Of a stretch of DNA of 64,000 nt, positions 27,208 through 37,357 are shown one piece after another; within the stretch, counting starts at the first letter, position 1, and each line of letters begins with the position of its first letter. This DNA is from Roseibium alexandrii DFL-11. Its GTDB lineage: Bacteria > Pseudomonadota > Alphaproteobacteria > Rhizobiales > Stappiaceae. The translations under genes were made by a program, and so were the position numbers. A model generated the notes under the pieces. The model was given only the letters and a program-made list of their open reading frames with translations, had not been told where the DNA came from and searched no databases. The stretch covers positions 3,381,203-3,445,202 of the forward strand of contig NZ_CM011002.1 in NCBI RefSeq assembly GCF_000158095.2. Reading direction: 5' to 3'.

Positions 27208-27235
27208 CCGCTAAAACTCGTCGGCAGGCGCTTTA

Positions 27236-28213
<978 letters not shown>

Positions 28214-28371
28214 TTACGTAAGATGGAACTCCATGCCATCCGCCGATGACTGACGATGGCACTACTCCCTTTGTTCCGCCCGCGCAACCTCGCCAAAAGA
28301 ATATTGCGCGAGCAAAACCAAATTTTCTCATTTCTTCCCGCACACATTCCTCCCCTATAGGGAATGCGTAC

Positions 28372-29562
28372 CTATGCGTGTCTTTCCCGCCGTTCACCCG
28401 CCAGATAGGCCTCTGAGCGCATCTCGATCAGTCGCGAGGCCGTCCGGTCGAATTCAAAGGCCTCCGTTCCGTCTGTCGACATGTAAAGATCGGCGGGCTC
28501 GGCCGCAGCAGAAATGATCAGTTTGATGCCGTTATCGTAGAGCGTGTCGATCAGCGTGATAAATCGCTTGGCTTCATTGCGCCGGGCTTTCGACAGCACC
28601 GGCACATCGTCAAGAAACAGTGTGCTGTAGGCATGCGCGATGCGCAGATAATCACTTGCTCCCAGCGGCTGCATACACAAATCGTCGAATGTGAACCGCG
28701 CCGCGCCAGCTGCTGTGCAGGGAACCGGGATCTTCCGGCCCTTGTTTTCCAGCTCTTCCTTGTGCGGCGGCATACCGTGGGTCAGACGTTGCCAGAGATC
28801 GTTCATCTGAGCGCGCGCCTCATCCCCAAGCGGCGTCAAATAGACAGGAGATCCTGCAAGTTTTTCAAGCCTGTAATCCGTCGGTGAATCCAAATGCAGG
28901 ATGCTGACTTTGGACTTTAAAAGCCCAATAAACGGCATGAAAAGCTGCCGGTTCAAACCATCCTTGTAGAGGAGATCCGGGTTCACATTCGAGGTGGCGA
29001 CAACAATGACCCCCAACTCGAACAGCTGCGTGAACAACCGTCCCAGGATCATCGCATCGGCGATGTCAGTCACCGAAAATTCGTCGAAGAGAAGGAGCCG
29101 GGTCTCTTCGGCGATTTGCGCCGCCACAGGTGGGATCGGATCGTCGCCCTTCACTTCACCACGCTTGTGCGCCTGCCGGTGCGCATGAATCCGGTCATGA
29201 ACATCGGCCATAAATTCATGAAAATGCACGCGCCGTTTGCGGCGGATCACAGTGACCTCATAGAAGAGGTCCATCAGCATGGTTTTGCCCCGACCAACTC
29301 CGCCCCACATATAAAGCCCCTGAACGGAGGCCCAGAGCTGGTTCTTTTTCTTGGCAAACAGCCAGCCAAGCGAGCTCTTCTTCGAAGCCAGCCGCGTCTC
29401 GCCAAGGCGGGTGTTAAGAAGATCGAGATGCCGGACCGCTTCACGCTGAACGGGGTCTTCAGAAATATCACCAGATGCGACAAGCGCATCGTAGCGGGCG
29501 CCCAAGGCGCGGTTGACCGGCAATTCCAGCTTCAAGTGCGGCGCTCCATCCTGCAAGTCCAT
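28372..29562 (-). CDS. zapE: cell division AFG1-like ATPase ZapE
   Basis: The 396-residue AAA-type ATPase matches ZapE/AFG1, which in E. coli works at the division ring under stress. The Walker A region GLYMWGGVGRGKTMLMDLFYE, the HFHEFM stretch, the Walker B LLLFDEFSVTDIADAMIL and the sensor VVATSNVNPDLLYKDGLNR are all present. The ATG at 29562 is preferred over a TTG 22 codons upstream. It lies upstream of mdh on the same strand, as in many Hyphomicrobiales, but with its own 173-base gap. Confidence 0.93.
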   Translation of the reverse strand: MDLQDGAPHLKLELPVNRALGARYDALVASGDISEDPVQREAVRHLDLLNTRLGETRLASKKSSLGWLFAKKKNQLWASVQGLYMWGGVGRGKTMLMDLFYEVTVIRRKRRVHFHEFMADVHDRIHAHRQAHKRGEVKGDDPIPPVAAQIAEETRLLLFDEFSVTDIADAMILGRLFTQLFELGVIVVATSNVNPDLLYKDGLNRQLFMPFIGLLKSKVSILHLDSPTDYRLEKLAGSPVYLTPLGDEARAQMNDLWQRLTHGMPPHKEELENKGRKIPVPCTAAGAARFTFDDLCMQPLGASDYLRIAHAYSTLFLDDVPVLSKARRNEAKRFITLIDTLYDNGIKLIISAAAEPADLYMSTDGTEAFEFDRTASRLIEMRSEAYLAGERRERHA

Positions 29563-29761
29563 GGAGGGTAAGGCGGGACCTTTTGGGGGCGGGGATACTG
29601 TCAAAACGTCGCAGATGCAAGCTATCAAAAAGCGTTACGGCTTTTCGCACATGCCCCTTTGCCGGACTGCCAATAGGAACGGCGCGAAGCGAGTTTTGCC
29701 TTTAAATCAATCAAAACTCCCGATCTCTGTCATTCGTCAGCCAACGACTGGTGTGAGAAAC

Positions 29762-29791
29762 AAAAATCCTCTCCAGCAGACGCTGGAGAGG
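29762..29791 (-). terminator. rho-independent terminator of the DUF7662 gene
   Basis: A perfect ten-base stem (CCTCTCCAGC/GCTGGAGAGG) with a four-base loop is followed on the minus strand by ATTTTTG. It lies about 50 bases after the stop of the DUF7662 gene. Confidence 0.92.
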
Positions 29792-29838
29792 ACCACCCTG
29801 AGAAAATTTGGAGGAAGTGGCAGGGTGCGGCGGCCCCG

Positions 29839-30624
29839 TCAAACCTGCAAAAGCTTGCTCGTCCGGCCAGATTGAAGCTCTTGCACGTAAAGGAGTTGCG
29901 CCACGAGATGACATTCTGTCTTGTCATCCATTTTGGCTTTGCGACCGCGCCCATCGGTGAGCAGCCACGCATTTCCAGACTTCACAACATCGCACTCAAT
30001 TGGCTGCCTGGGGTCAAATCCGGATTTGCTAATGAGTTTAAGTGCTGGCAAATCTTCATCGGAACCGGACATGCCCTTCATCTCCAAACGAAGAGCGCGG
30101 TACAGTTTTTGGATCGATGGCGTTGCAACGATCACGGTCCTGACTTCTTCCCCATCCATGGCAGCGAAACGCACGACGCCGGCGTCCCTCGGGATCGTTG
30201 AATTTGAACAGGGCGTCTTTTGGACGTCGCCAAGTGTTGTCCACTCGGTCCGCAGGGTCACCGTCGCCGGCTGCCGCAAGGAGGCCATTTCCCGGGTCAA
30301 ACGCTTTTCAGCAGCGCGCTGAGGGTTTCGAACATCCTTTTGCGCGCGCTGGCTCTGAGCTGCGATGCTGGTTCCCCCGATCCGGAGGCGCCGGAATATG
30401 ATGACGTCCCGGTTCAGGTCCGTTCGCTCGACACGCCATCCAGCATCCAGCCAAGCATTTTGATGCACCAGACTACCGCCGGAATTGGCCCACCAGGTGC
30501 GATGCTCTCTGGCACTGCGCGGCAGGTTTGATCCGATGATCTCCTCGACCTCGTCCAGCTTCGCGGCCCACACCACGTCGTCCATTCTGGCCAAGTGTTC
30601 CCGCAAAGGTTCATATTTTGACAT
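29839..30624 (-). CDS. DUF7662-domain protein of unknown function
   Basis: The 261-residue protein opens with a domain of about 80 residues resembling DUF7662 (SKYEPLREHLARMDD, then FEEIE-like EVEEIIGSNLPRSAREHRTWWANSGG and WLDAGWRVERTDL). A basic linker and an unassigned C-terminal domain follow, the latter including RFAAMDGEEVRTVIVATPS and TECHLVAQLLYVQEL. DUF7662 is often seen in proteins near restriction or nuclease systems, but no partner is present here. The ATG at 30624 follows AAGGA and starts the domain; longer starts are rejected. It has its own strong terminator. Confidence 0.7.
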   Translation of the reverse strand: MSKYEPLREHLARMDDVVWAAKLDEVEEIIGSNLPRSAREHRTWWANSGGSLVHQNAWLDAGWRVERTDLNRDVIIFRRLRIGGTSIAAQSQRAQKDVRNPQRAAEKRLTREMASLRQPATVTLRTEWTTLGDVQKTPCSNSTIPRDAGVVRFAAMDGEEVRTVIVATPSIQKLYRALRLEMKGMSGSDEDLPALKLISKSGFDPRQPIECDVVKSGNAWLLTDGRGRKAKMDDKTECHLVAQLLYVQELQSGRTSKLLQV

Positions 30625-30697
30625 TTGCACAGTCCTTAGTTGACTATGCAAAAATACACGCATTGCGCGTATTGTCCAGAAAAAATACTGAGGGCTG

Positions 30698-31231
30698 TTA
30701 ACGGTAAAGAGAGACCGGCACTCCAGTAGCCGTCTGGCCGTCAAACCGCCCGGATTGGCTGGAGTAGAGCTGCGCAACAGTTTGCCCACTCCCGTCCTTC
30801 AAGACCACCTGATTGCCATTCAGATCCCATGCGGAAATTCCGGTCAGCACAGGCGTCGCACAACCTCTGGTATTTGCACGGTAGCCACCAGACCAGGTCG
30901 TCAAGGTCATGAATGCCATGCAATTGTCGGCGCCAGAGGCCAATTTCCAGCCGCCGAGGAGGTCGGTACGGCCTACTTGTTGAGCGTTCGCAGGAGGTGT
31001 CACGGCTGCCACGGCACCGTCGGTTGTGGGTGCGGTTCCATCAAGCCCGGCTGTCGCGGTTTCAGTTCCCGGGACTGCAGGGTCAAGCGGCTGCAAAGCA
31101 CCGGAGTTGACCGGCGTCGTCGGCGTGGCGGGCAACGGAGCAGCATAATTCGGTCCGCCGGAAAGCCTCTGGCATCCCGCAGCGAGAATCACCAACCCCA
31201 CAACCAAACCCAAGTTTGCCGCACGCTTCAT
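30698..31231 (-). CDS. Omp19-like lipoprotein, AprI/Inh protease-inhibitor family
   Basis: The 177-residue protein is a lipoprotein with a type II signal and lipobox (ILAAGC). A Pro/Ala/Thr-rich tether of about 65 residues follows, then a C-terminal beta-barrel domain of about 90 residues. The end of the domain (YSSQSGRFDGQTATGVPVSLYR region) closely resembles Brucella Omp19, a periplasmic/outer-membrane inhibitor of proteases. Two Cys residues (DNCMAF, RGCATP) would form the family disulfide. The role is inferred to be protection against host or own proteases. Confidence 0.85.
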   Translation of the reverse strand: MKRAANLGLVVGLVILAAGCQRLSGGPNYAAPLPATPTTPVNSGALQPLDPAVPGTETATAGLDGTAPTTDGAVAAVTPPANAQQVGRTDLLGGWKLASGADNCMAFMTLTTWSGGYRANTRGCATPVLTGISAWDLNGNQVVLKDGSGQTVAQLYSSQSGRFDGQTATGVPVSLYR

Positions 31232-31330
31232 AACGAATCAGTCCCTGAATGACGTCCCAATATGCCGCCACTCTTAGCCTACAATTTGGCGAAAATCCAA
31301 AGGCTCCCGCGGAAACTCTACAAATTTCCG

Positions 31331-31786
31331 TCAGGCAACCTTGTTGCCAGTGGAAAGCTCCGATGGGACGGACGGATCAATCAGGCCGTCAATCGCTTGC
31401 CAGATACGTTTAAGGTAACCAGAACAGGCCGCAAAATCATCACTCAAGGCGCCGCCATCCGTCACGCTCCACCAATGGCTTGATGTTGTCCCCTTCCAGG
31501 ACGACGGTTGAAGGATCGCCTTTACGTCGCTCAGATAAATGATCCGATCCGGCACGATCGCATATGGCATCAAAAACACATCAATGGATTTCGGCGAAAG
31601 GCCTTGCGCGCTCACGCCATGTTCCGACAAAAGGCGGCTGACATTTTTGCTGATCTGCGCCGCAGGCTGAAGGCCTGCGGAGAAAGCCCTCATAAGGCCG
31701 CTGCCTCTGGCGTTGAGGCAGGCTTCGGCCATCGGCCCGAGCAAACTGTTGTCGGGGCACACAAACAACACGGTGGTTTTTGGCAC
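31331..31786 (-). CDS. low-molecular-weight phosphatase-like protein lacking the catalytic Arg
   Basis: The 151-residue protein has the LMW protein-tyrosine phosphatase/ArsC fold start (TTVLFVCPDNSLLGPMAEA). The P-loop should read C-X5-R-S; Cys10 is kept, but the Arg and Ser positions are Leu16 and Gly17. The downstream ISKNVSRLLSEHGVSAQGL helix matches the family. Without the Arg, ordinary phosphotyrosine hydrolysis is unlikely, so a binding or pseudo-phosphatase role is inferred. An arsenate-reductase-like role is also unsupported, as no second redox Cys pair is seen. Confidence 0.75.
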   Translation of the reverse strand: MPKTTVLFVCPDNSLLGPMAEACLNARGSGLMRAFSAGLQPAAQISKNVSRLLSEHGVSAQGLSPKSIDVFLMPYAIVPDRIIYLSDVKAILQPSSWKGTTSSHWWSVTDGGALSDDFAACSGYLKRIWQAIDGLIDPSVPSELSTGNKVA

Positions 31787-31919
31787 AGGGAATCCTCTTG
31801 CGACGTTGGGGCATGTTTCCCAATTTCGCGGATGCCATAGCCAAAGGTTCAGACCCTATTATGACAGTTTAAGGCTGTACCCAAGATTCTCGGCGGATAA
31901 ACAGCCAATCCTCTGAATA

Positions 31920-32294
31920 CTACTTAGGGTCTTGCGCCTCAGAAGCGCCATGTCCGGAAAACGCATCGAACGCCGCCAACGCTTCGGCTCCATAGATCAT
32001 CGACGGGCCACCGCCCATATAAACCGCGACACCAATCGTTTCCATGATCTCTTCCCGGCTTGCACCATATTTTGCGGCCGCCTTGGAGTGGTAGGCAAGG
32101 CAACCGTCGCAACGCGCCGCAATGCCAATCGCCAGAGCAATCAACTCTTTGGTCTTCGAATCCAGGGCACCCGGACTGATGGCCGAGCGAGCAACGTCGT
32201 GAAACCCTTTGGTGACACCGGGGATGCCACTTCGGAGATCTGCCATTCTCTTGTCGGTCTGTGAAATAAAGGACTGCCAATCGCTGACGGACAT
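31920..32294 (-). CDS. carboxymuconolactone decarboxylase family (AhpD-like) protein
   Basis: The 124-residue protein has the AhpD-like core with the redox pair CDGC (ARCDGCLAYHSKAAAKYGAS) and the nearby His expected for alkylhydroperoxidase activity. The EEIMETIGVAVYMGGGPSMIYGAEAL helix follows. Such proteins usually act in peroxide or thiol redox chemistry. It is monocistronic, divergent from the MAPEG gene across 114 bases. Confidence 0.9.
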   Translation of the reverse strand: MSVSDWQSFISQTDKRMADLRSGIPGVTKGFHDVARSAISPGALDSKTKELIALAIGIAARCDGCLAYHSKAAAKYGASREEIMETIGVAVYMGGGPSMIYGAEALAAFDAFSGHGASEAQDPK

Positions 32295-32408
32295 GTTCTC
32301 GCCTCCGCTGTTTTTCTGACGGATGGATACTTAAAGACGCAGCCGCGCGATTGGCGTTGATATCACTCAATTTGCATGCGAATGAAGGCGCACCTCAATC
32401 TCGACGCC

Positions 32409-32798
32409 ATGGAGATAACTGTGCCGCTTGCCATCTGGTGCATCCTTGCCGCCGCCATTCTTCCGATCCTTTCGGCATTCCCGGCAAAGCTGAACAAGGA
32501 CTTCGATAACGCCAATCCGCGCGATCCAGGTTATTGGCGCGAGGGGTTCCGGGCGCGGGCACAGGCTGCTCAGGCGAACGGCTTTGAAGCTTTTCCCCTT
32601 TTTGCCGTCTCTGTCATCGTTGGGATTGGTCAAGGCGGGTCCGACTACTGGATCAACCAGCTGGCTGTCCTATTTGTGATGCTGCGGGTGATCTATGTGG
32701 CCTGCTACTGGACGGATCGCGCCACTCCGCGTTCGCTGGCTTGGACCGCAGGCTTCCTGACCTGCGTCGCAATATTCACAAGCCCCGTGTGGAGCTAA
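32409..32798 (+). CDS. MAPEG family membrane protein
   Basis: The 129-residue protein has four transmembrane helices in the MAPEG fold (membrane-associated eicosanoid/glutathione metabolism family). The motif NPRDPGYWREGFRARAQAAQANGFEAFPLF and the end RVIYVACYWTDRATPRSLAW are characteristic. An upstream in-frame ATG 33 bases earlier is possible; neither start has a good ribosome site. Bacterial MAPEG proteins often lack an assigned substrate; glutathione-linked detoxification is possible. Confidence 0.85.
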   Translation: MEITVPLAIWCILAAAILPILSAFPAKLNKDFDNANPRDPGYWREGFRARAQAAQANGFEAFPLFAVSVIVGIGQGGSDYWINQLAVLFVMLRVIYVACYWTDRATPRSLAWTAGFLTCVAIFTSPVWS

Positions 32799-32914
32799 AA
32801 CGCAACAGCCTGACATTTAAAAAACCAATTCTATTTTGAACATTTGCAAGGCCGGACTGCTTTCGCTAACCATGGCAGTGTGGATCGAGCATCGAAACCG
32901 GCAGGGGTTAAAGA

Positions 32915-33814
32915 GTGCGGACGACAGACCAGACGACCACCACGCTTCCCACCCGTCATGAAAATGAAGCGGTGGCGGCGCGCCTGCCCGCCGATCCTCA
33001 TATAGTGGACGTGCTGATCTCAGAACGCGGCAAACAGGTGATGGCGAGCCCCTGGTGGCCCCTCATCCGTCCGTTTGCCTTCAAGATCCTGCGCTATCGG
33101 TCAGCCGTCGAAATGGCCAACACCATCGATCACATGAGCGCGGTGGACGTTTTCCGGCACCTCAGCGATTTGTTGCAATTGAACGTCACTACCCTCGGCC
33201 TGGACCGCGTTCCAACGGACGGCCCGGTCGTCCTGGTATCAAACCACCCCACAGGTATTGCCGATGGTGTTGTGTTGTTCGATGCCATCAAGGAGCGGCG
33301 TGAAGACCTGGCAATCTTCGCCAATCGGGACGCGATCCGCATCAATCCGCAGCTTGCGGACATGATCATTCCGGTTGAGTGGCGGGCAGACTTCAAAAGT
33401 CGTGAAAAGTCGAAGGAAACGCTTAAAATAGCGTCATCCGCCTTCTCCAAGGAGCGCGTCGTTGTCCTGTTCCCGTCCGGGCGTCTTGCCTATTGGCATG
33501 AGGGCAAGTTGACCGAGCGCCCATGGATGACGTCTGCGTTGGCTCTTGCGCGCAAGAACAAGGCGCCGATCATTCCCATGCATATGGGCGGGCGGAATTC
33601 CGGGCTGTTTTATTTCCTGGCCCGAGTCTCGACAGAACTGCGCGACATGACCGTTTTCAACGAACTGTTGAACAAGAAAAATGCCGAGTTCCGGGTGCAC
33701 TTCGGCAAGCCGATCCGCCCGGAACGGCTGGACGGCGACCTGACAGAGCTGACCGAGCAAATGCGCATCCATTGCGCAGAAACCCTGGCGAGTGACCCGG
33801 ACGCGGAATTCTGA
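32915..33814 (+). CDS. lysophospholipid acyltransferase (PlsC-like) family protein
   Basis: The 299-residue protein has the acyltransferase motifs NHPTGIAD (the NHX4D catalytic pair) and FPSGRLAY (in place of FPEGT), followed by APIIPMHMGGRNSG. The first 100 residues are an extra N-terminal region with no clear helix. It could acylate lysophosphatidate or another lysolipid. The start is GTG, and a hydrophobic membrane anchor is not obvious. It follows the MAPEG gene after 116 bases, so it may have its own promoter. Confidence 0.83.
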   Translation: MRTTDQTTTTLPTRHENEAVAARLPADPHIVDVLISERGKQVMASPWWPLIRPFAFKILRYRSAVEMANTIDHMSAVDVFRHLSDLLQLNVTTLGLDRVPTDGPVVLVSNHPTGIADGVVLFDAIKERREDLAIFANRDAIRINPQLADMIIPVEWRADFKSREKSKETLKIASSAFSKERVVVLFPSGRLAYWHEGKLTERPWMTSALALARKNKAPIIPMHMGGRNSGLFYFLARVSTELRDMTVFNELLNKKNAEFRVHFGKPIRPERLDGDLTELTEQMRIHCAETLASDPDAEF

Positions 33815-33839
33815 GCACTCCGGTTTGCGAAATCCCCCG

Positions 33840-34301
33840 CTAACTGTTTTTGCCCGCCTTCAAAATCCGGCCGATATTCACCTCGATCCAGTCCGCAAAG
33901 TCGCGCACCTTTTCCGCCGCTTCCTGGCCCAGTGGTGTCAGGGAATACTCCACATGTGGTGGAACGACCGGATAGGAAATCCGGTTCAGGAACCCGTCGG
34001 CCTCCAGCGTCTGCAACGTTTGAGCCAGCATCTTTTCGCTGACTCCACCCACTTTGCGGCGTAATTCTGCAAACCTGTATTCACTGTCCAACAGGGCAAT
34101 CAGCACGAGACAGCCCCACCGGCTGGTCAAGTGCTTCAGGATAGCCCGCGAGGGACAGTTGACGTTGAATAGCTCTCCGCGGCGCACGAGCTCAGACAGC
34201 GGCTCTCCGGCAATATTTGCATAAGGTTCCGGATCGGCGGCTGTTTCCCCCTCAAGCTTTGGCTGAGTGCCATCCCGCCTTCGATCCCGTTTTTCCATCA
34301 T
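33840..34301 (-). CDS. HxlR-family transcriptional regulator (YtfH-like)
   Basis: The 153-residue regulator has a 40-residue polar N-terminal extension and an HxlR winged helix: VNCPSRAILKHLTSRWGCLVLIALLD, FAELRRKVGGVSEKMLAQTLQTLE, then the wing. The conserved redox-type Cys (NVNCPSR) is present. The ATG at 34301 has a CGGAG site. It is divergent from a qorB-like gene, the same pairing as ytfH/ytfG in E. coli. It probably represses that gene and releases it under electrophile or quinone stress. Confidence 0.88.
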   Translation of the reverse strand: MMEKRDRRRDGTQPKLEGETAADPEPYANIAGEPLSELVRRGELFNVNCPSRAILKHLTSRWGCLVLIALLDSEYRFAELRRKVGGVSEKMLAQTLQTLEADGFLNRISYPVVPPHVEYSLTPLGQEAAEKVRDFADWIEVNIGRILKAGKNS

Positions 34302-34451
34302 TTTCCGGCTCCGGTGAAAAACTTCATACTTACCTTTTTGTATGTACTTACTAAAAGTTTGTTCACAAGCCATATCCGTTTGCAACAGGCCGGATACGCC
34401 TCTCAAATGGGTGAATTCAGGTGGCCTGTATCGCAAAACAGGAGACCAGAT

Positions 34452-35309
34452 ATGATTGCAATCACAGGCGCGAACGGCCAACTTGGACGGCTTGTCCTCA
34501 AACACCTCTCCCGTCAGAACACGCCCGCCATCAGGGCCCTTGTCCGCTCTCCGGAAAAGGCAGCAGATCTTGCCAGCACCACGGTCAGCATTGTGCATGC
34601 TGATTACAATGCGCCGGAGACGCTTGCCGCGGCCCTTCAGGGCGTCGACCGCCTACTGCTGATCTCCGGAAGTGAAGTCGGATCGCGGACCCGCCAGCAC
34701 GGCAACATTATTGAAGCGGCAAAACGGGCCGGCGTATCCTTCATTGTCTATACAAGCCTGCTGAATGCCGGCCGCTCCAAGATGATCCTGGCCGCAGAGC
34801 ATGTTGAAACCGAAGCCCTCCTGAAAGCCTCTGGCATTGCCCATGCCATCCTGCGCAATGGCTGGTATCTTGAGAATTACAGCGGTGCCGTGGCCGCAGC
34901 GCTGGCACAAGGGGCTGTTGCCGGAGCATCCGGCGAAGGACGCATTTCAGCAGCCAGCAGACAGGACTATGCCGAGGCAGCCGCTTCTGTCCTCACCGGG
35001 CAAGATACCTCCACCCGCGTTTTTGAACTGGGTGGCAGCGGTTTCACCGCAGCAGAGCTTGCGGCTGAAGTATCCCGGCAGGCCGGCCGCACCATCGCTT
35101 TCCGGAACATGGAGCAATCCGCTTACGCTGCCGCACTCACTGCCGCAGGATTGCCCGGCGGAATCGCCAACGCTTTAGCCGATGCCGACGCAGCTGCGGC
35201 ACACGGGGCCCTTGAGACGTCCAGCGATGATTTGGAACAGTTGATCGGGCATCCGCCTCTGCCCCTCGCTGCATTCGTTCAGTCGGCCCTCAGCCAATCC
35301 GCTGCCTGA
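34452..35309 (+). CDS. qorB: NAD(P)H-binding quinone oxidoreductase 2 (QorB/NmrA-like SDR)
   Basis: The 285-residue atypical short-chain dehydrogenase is the length of E. coli QorB (YtfG, 286). The nucleotide motif AITGANGQLGRLVLKHLS, the RALVRSPEKAADLAS strand and the AILRNGWYLENYSGA active region are characteristic. AGGAGACC gives a good ribosome site for ATG 34452. It is divergent from an HxlR gene. Candidate operator repeats CTTAC lie at 34329 and 34347 in the shared gap. Confidence 0.87.
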   Translation: MIAITGANGQLGRLVLKHLSRQNTPAIRALVRSPEKAADLASTTVSIVHADYNAPETLAAALQGVDRLLLISGSEVGSRTRQHGNIIEAAKRAGVSFIVYTSLLNAGRSKMILAAEHVETEALLKASGIAHAILRNGWYLENYSGAVAAALAQGAVAGASGEGRISAASRQDYAEAAASVLTGQDTSTRVFELGGSGFTAAELAAEVSRQAGRTIAFRNMEQSAYAAALTAAGLPGGIANALADADAAAAHGALETSSDDLEQLIGHPPLPLAAFVQSALSQSAA

Positions 35310-35433
35310 CACGAAACTGGAGGTGTGGCGGCCGGGCAATTGTTGTTGGCCGCCGCATTTCGTCCACAAGCCTGAATTGCCTCCGGGCAGCGAATAAGAC
35401 ATGGTGCGATGAGTTCAGGAGAATCATTCGAAC

Positions 35434-37323
35434 ATGTCCGCTTCACCTGCGCTCGCCGCAGAGGAACCCAACCCGATTCAGGCCACGCTTGCACCGCCAG
35501 TGACCGGCGAGGCGCGCCCTTTGGCTGTGCTGCAGAAAGTCTTCGGCTTCAGTGATTTCCGGGGCAAGCAACAGGCGGTCATCCAGTCGCTTGTCGATGG
35601 CCGGGATGCAGTCGTGCTTTTTCCAACAGGTGCCGGCAAGTCGCTTTGTTACCAAATCCCGGCGCTTTGTCGCCGCGGTGTCGGGATAGTTGTCTCCCCG
35701 CTCATTGCGCTGATGAAGGACCAGGTCGGCGCGTTGACAGCCGCCGGCGTTAACGCAGCAGCCTTGAATTCCACGCTCACGCCTGGCGAACAAGCAGATT
35801 TACGTCTGGAATTGCAACGTGGACAAATTGATCTCTTGTACGTTACGCCGGAACGGCTCAGCAGTGAGAGCTTTCGCAAGCTCCTCGATACGCTCGACAT
35901 TGCGCTCTTTGCCATTGACGAGGCGCATTGCGTGAGCCAATGGGGCCACGATTTCCGCCCTGAATATTTAAGCCTCTCCACCCTGGCGGAACGCTATCCG
36001 GGCGTGCCCCGTGTGGCGCTGACCGCGACAGCCGATCCGCACACCCAGAAAGACATTCAGGCACGGCTGAAGCTGGATGAGGCGGAAGTTTTTTCGACCA
36101 GTTTCGACCGGCCCAACATCCGCTATGAGATCGTTGAACGGAACAACCAGCGCCAGCAGCTTCTGGATTTCCTGAAGAAGCACAAGGGCGAGTGCGGCAT
36201 CGTCTATTGCCTCTCCCGGGCGAAGGTCGAGGACATCGCCGAGTGGCTAAATGCCAAGGGCATTCGTGCACTGCCCTATCATGCGGGTTTGCCTGCAGAA
36301 CAGCGGGCAGCCAATCAGGACGCGTTTTTGCTGGAGGAGGACCTTTGCCTGGTGGCCACGGTGGCCTTCGGTATGGGGATCGACAAGCCGGATGTGCGCT
36401 ACGTGGCCCACTTGGACCTGCCTTCATCTGTCGAGGCCTATTATCAGGAGACAGGCCGCGCCGGGCGGGATGGTGCTCCATCCGAAGCCTTCATGGCGTA
36501 TGGTATGGCGGATCTCGTGCAACGCCGGCGAATGATTGCGGAGGGCGATGCCCCGGACGAGGTCAAACGCGCGGAAAATGCCAAGCTCAACGCACTTCTC
36601 GGGATTTGCGAAACGGCGGGCTGCCGGCGCCAGGCCTTGCTTGCCCATTTCGGTGAGACCTATCCAGAACCTTGCGGAAACTGCGACACCTGTCTGTCGC
36701 CCGTGGAAACATGGGATGGCACGGAACCCGCTCAAAAACTCATGTCGGCGATATACCGGACCGGCCAGCGCTTCGGCACCGGACATGTGATCGATGTTCT
36801 ACTGGGCAAGACCAGCGAGAAGTCCGCCCGCTTCGGCCACGACAGTCTCTCCGTGTTCGGTATCGGCCAGGATCACGCGCTCAAAACTTGGCAGTCGATC
36901 ACACGGCAGATCGTTGCTGCCGGATATGTCGACGTTGACCACGCGCAATATGGCGCATTGGTCTTGACCGAAAAGGCGCGGCCGGTTCTGCGGGGTGAAG
37001 AGAGGATTCGTCTGCGCAAAGACCGCAGCGCCTCTGGCCTCAAGAACACCCGGACATCGCGGGCTGCCTCTCTGGCGGATGAGCTGGACCAGGAAGACCG
37101 GTTGCTGTTTGATCGGCTCCGCCGGTTGCGCACCCAAATTGCCCGGGATCAGAGCGTACCGCCTTATGTGGTGTTTCCCGACGCCACTCTTGCCGGGATC
37201 GCTGCAGCTCGCCCGATTACGCCCGACGGCCTTCTGTCGGTCTCCGGCATTGGCCAATCAAAACTGGACAAGTATGGCGAAGCCGTTCTGGATCTGGTGG
37301 AAGCCTTCGAGGCCGGTGTTTAA
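35434..37323 (+). CDS. recQ: ATP-dependent DNA helicase RecQ
   Basis: The 629-residue SF2 helicase unwinds DNA in recombination and fork repair. Helicase motifs include the Walker [21 protein letters not shown] box ([18 protein letters not shown]), ALTATA and the [10 protein letters not shown] motif VI. The RQC zinc cluster is intact ([15 protein letters not shown]...CGNCDTC), followed by the winged helix, and a HRDC domain ends the protein ([17 protein letters not shown]). Length is normal. It is a single gene after qorB. Confidence 0.96.
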   Translation: MSASPALAAEEPNPIQATLAPPVTGEARPLAVLQKVFGFSDFRGKQQAVIQSLVDGRDAVVLFPTGAGKSLCYQIPALCRRGVGIVVSPLIALMKDQVGALTAAGVNAAALNSTLTPGEQADLRLELQRGQIDLLYVTPERLSSESFRKLLDTLDIALFAIDEAHCVSQWGHDFRPEYLSLSTLAERYPGVPRVALTATADPHTQKDIQARLKLDEAEVFSTSFDRPNIRYEIVERNNQRQQLLDFLKKHKGECGIVYCLSRAKVEDIAEWLNAKGIRALPYHAGLPAEQRAANQDAFLLEEDLCLVATVAFGMGIDKPDVRYVAHLDLPSSVEAYYQETGRAGRDGAPSEAFMAYGMADLVQRRRMIAEGDAPDEVKRAENAKLNALLGICETAGCRRQALLAHFGETYPEPCGNCDTCLSPVETWDGTEPAQKLMSAIYRTGQRFGTGHVIDVLLGKTSEKSARFGHDSLSVFGIGQDHALKTWQSITRQIVAAGYVDVDHAQYGALVLTEKARPVLRGEERIRLRKDRSASGLKNTRTSRAASLADELDQEDRLLFDRLRRLRTQIARDQSVPPYVVFPDATLAGIAAARPITPDGLLSVSGIGQSKLDKYGEAVLDLVEAFEAGV

Positions 37324-37357
37324 GCCAACCTCCAGACTTGAGCAGATCGAAGCTTGA

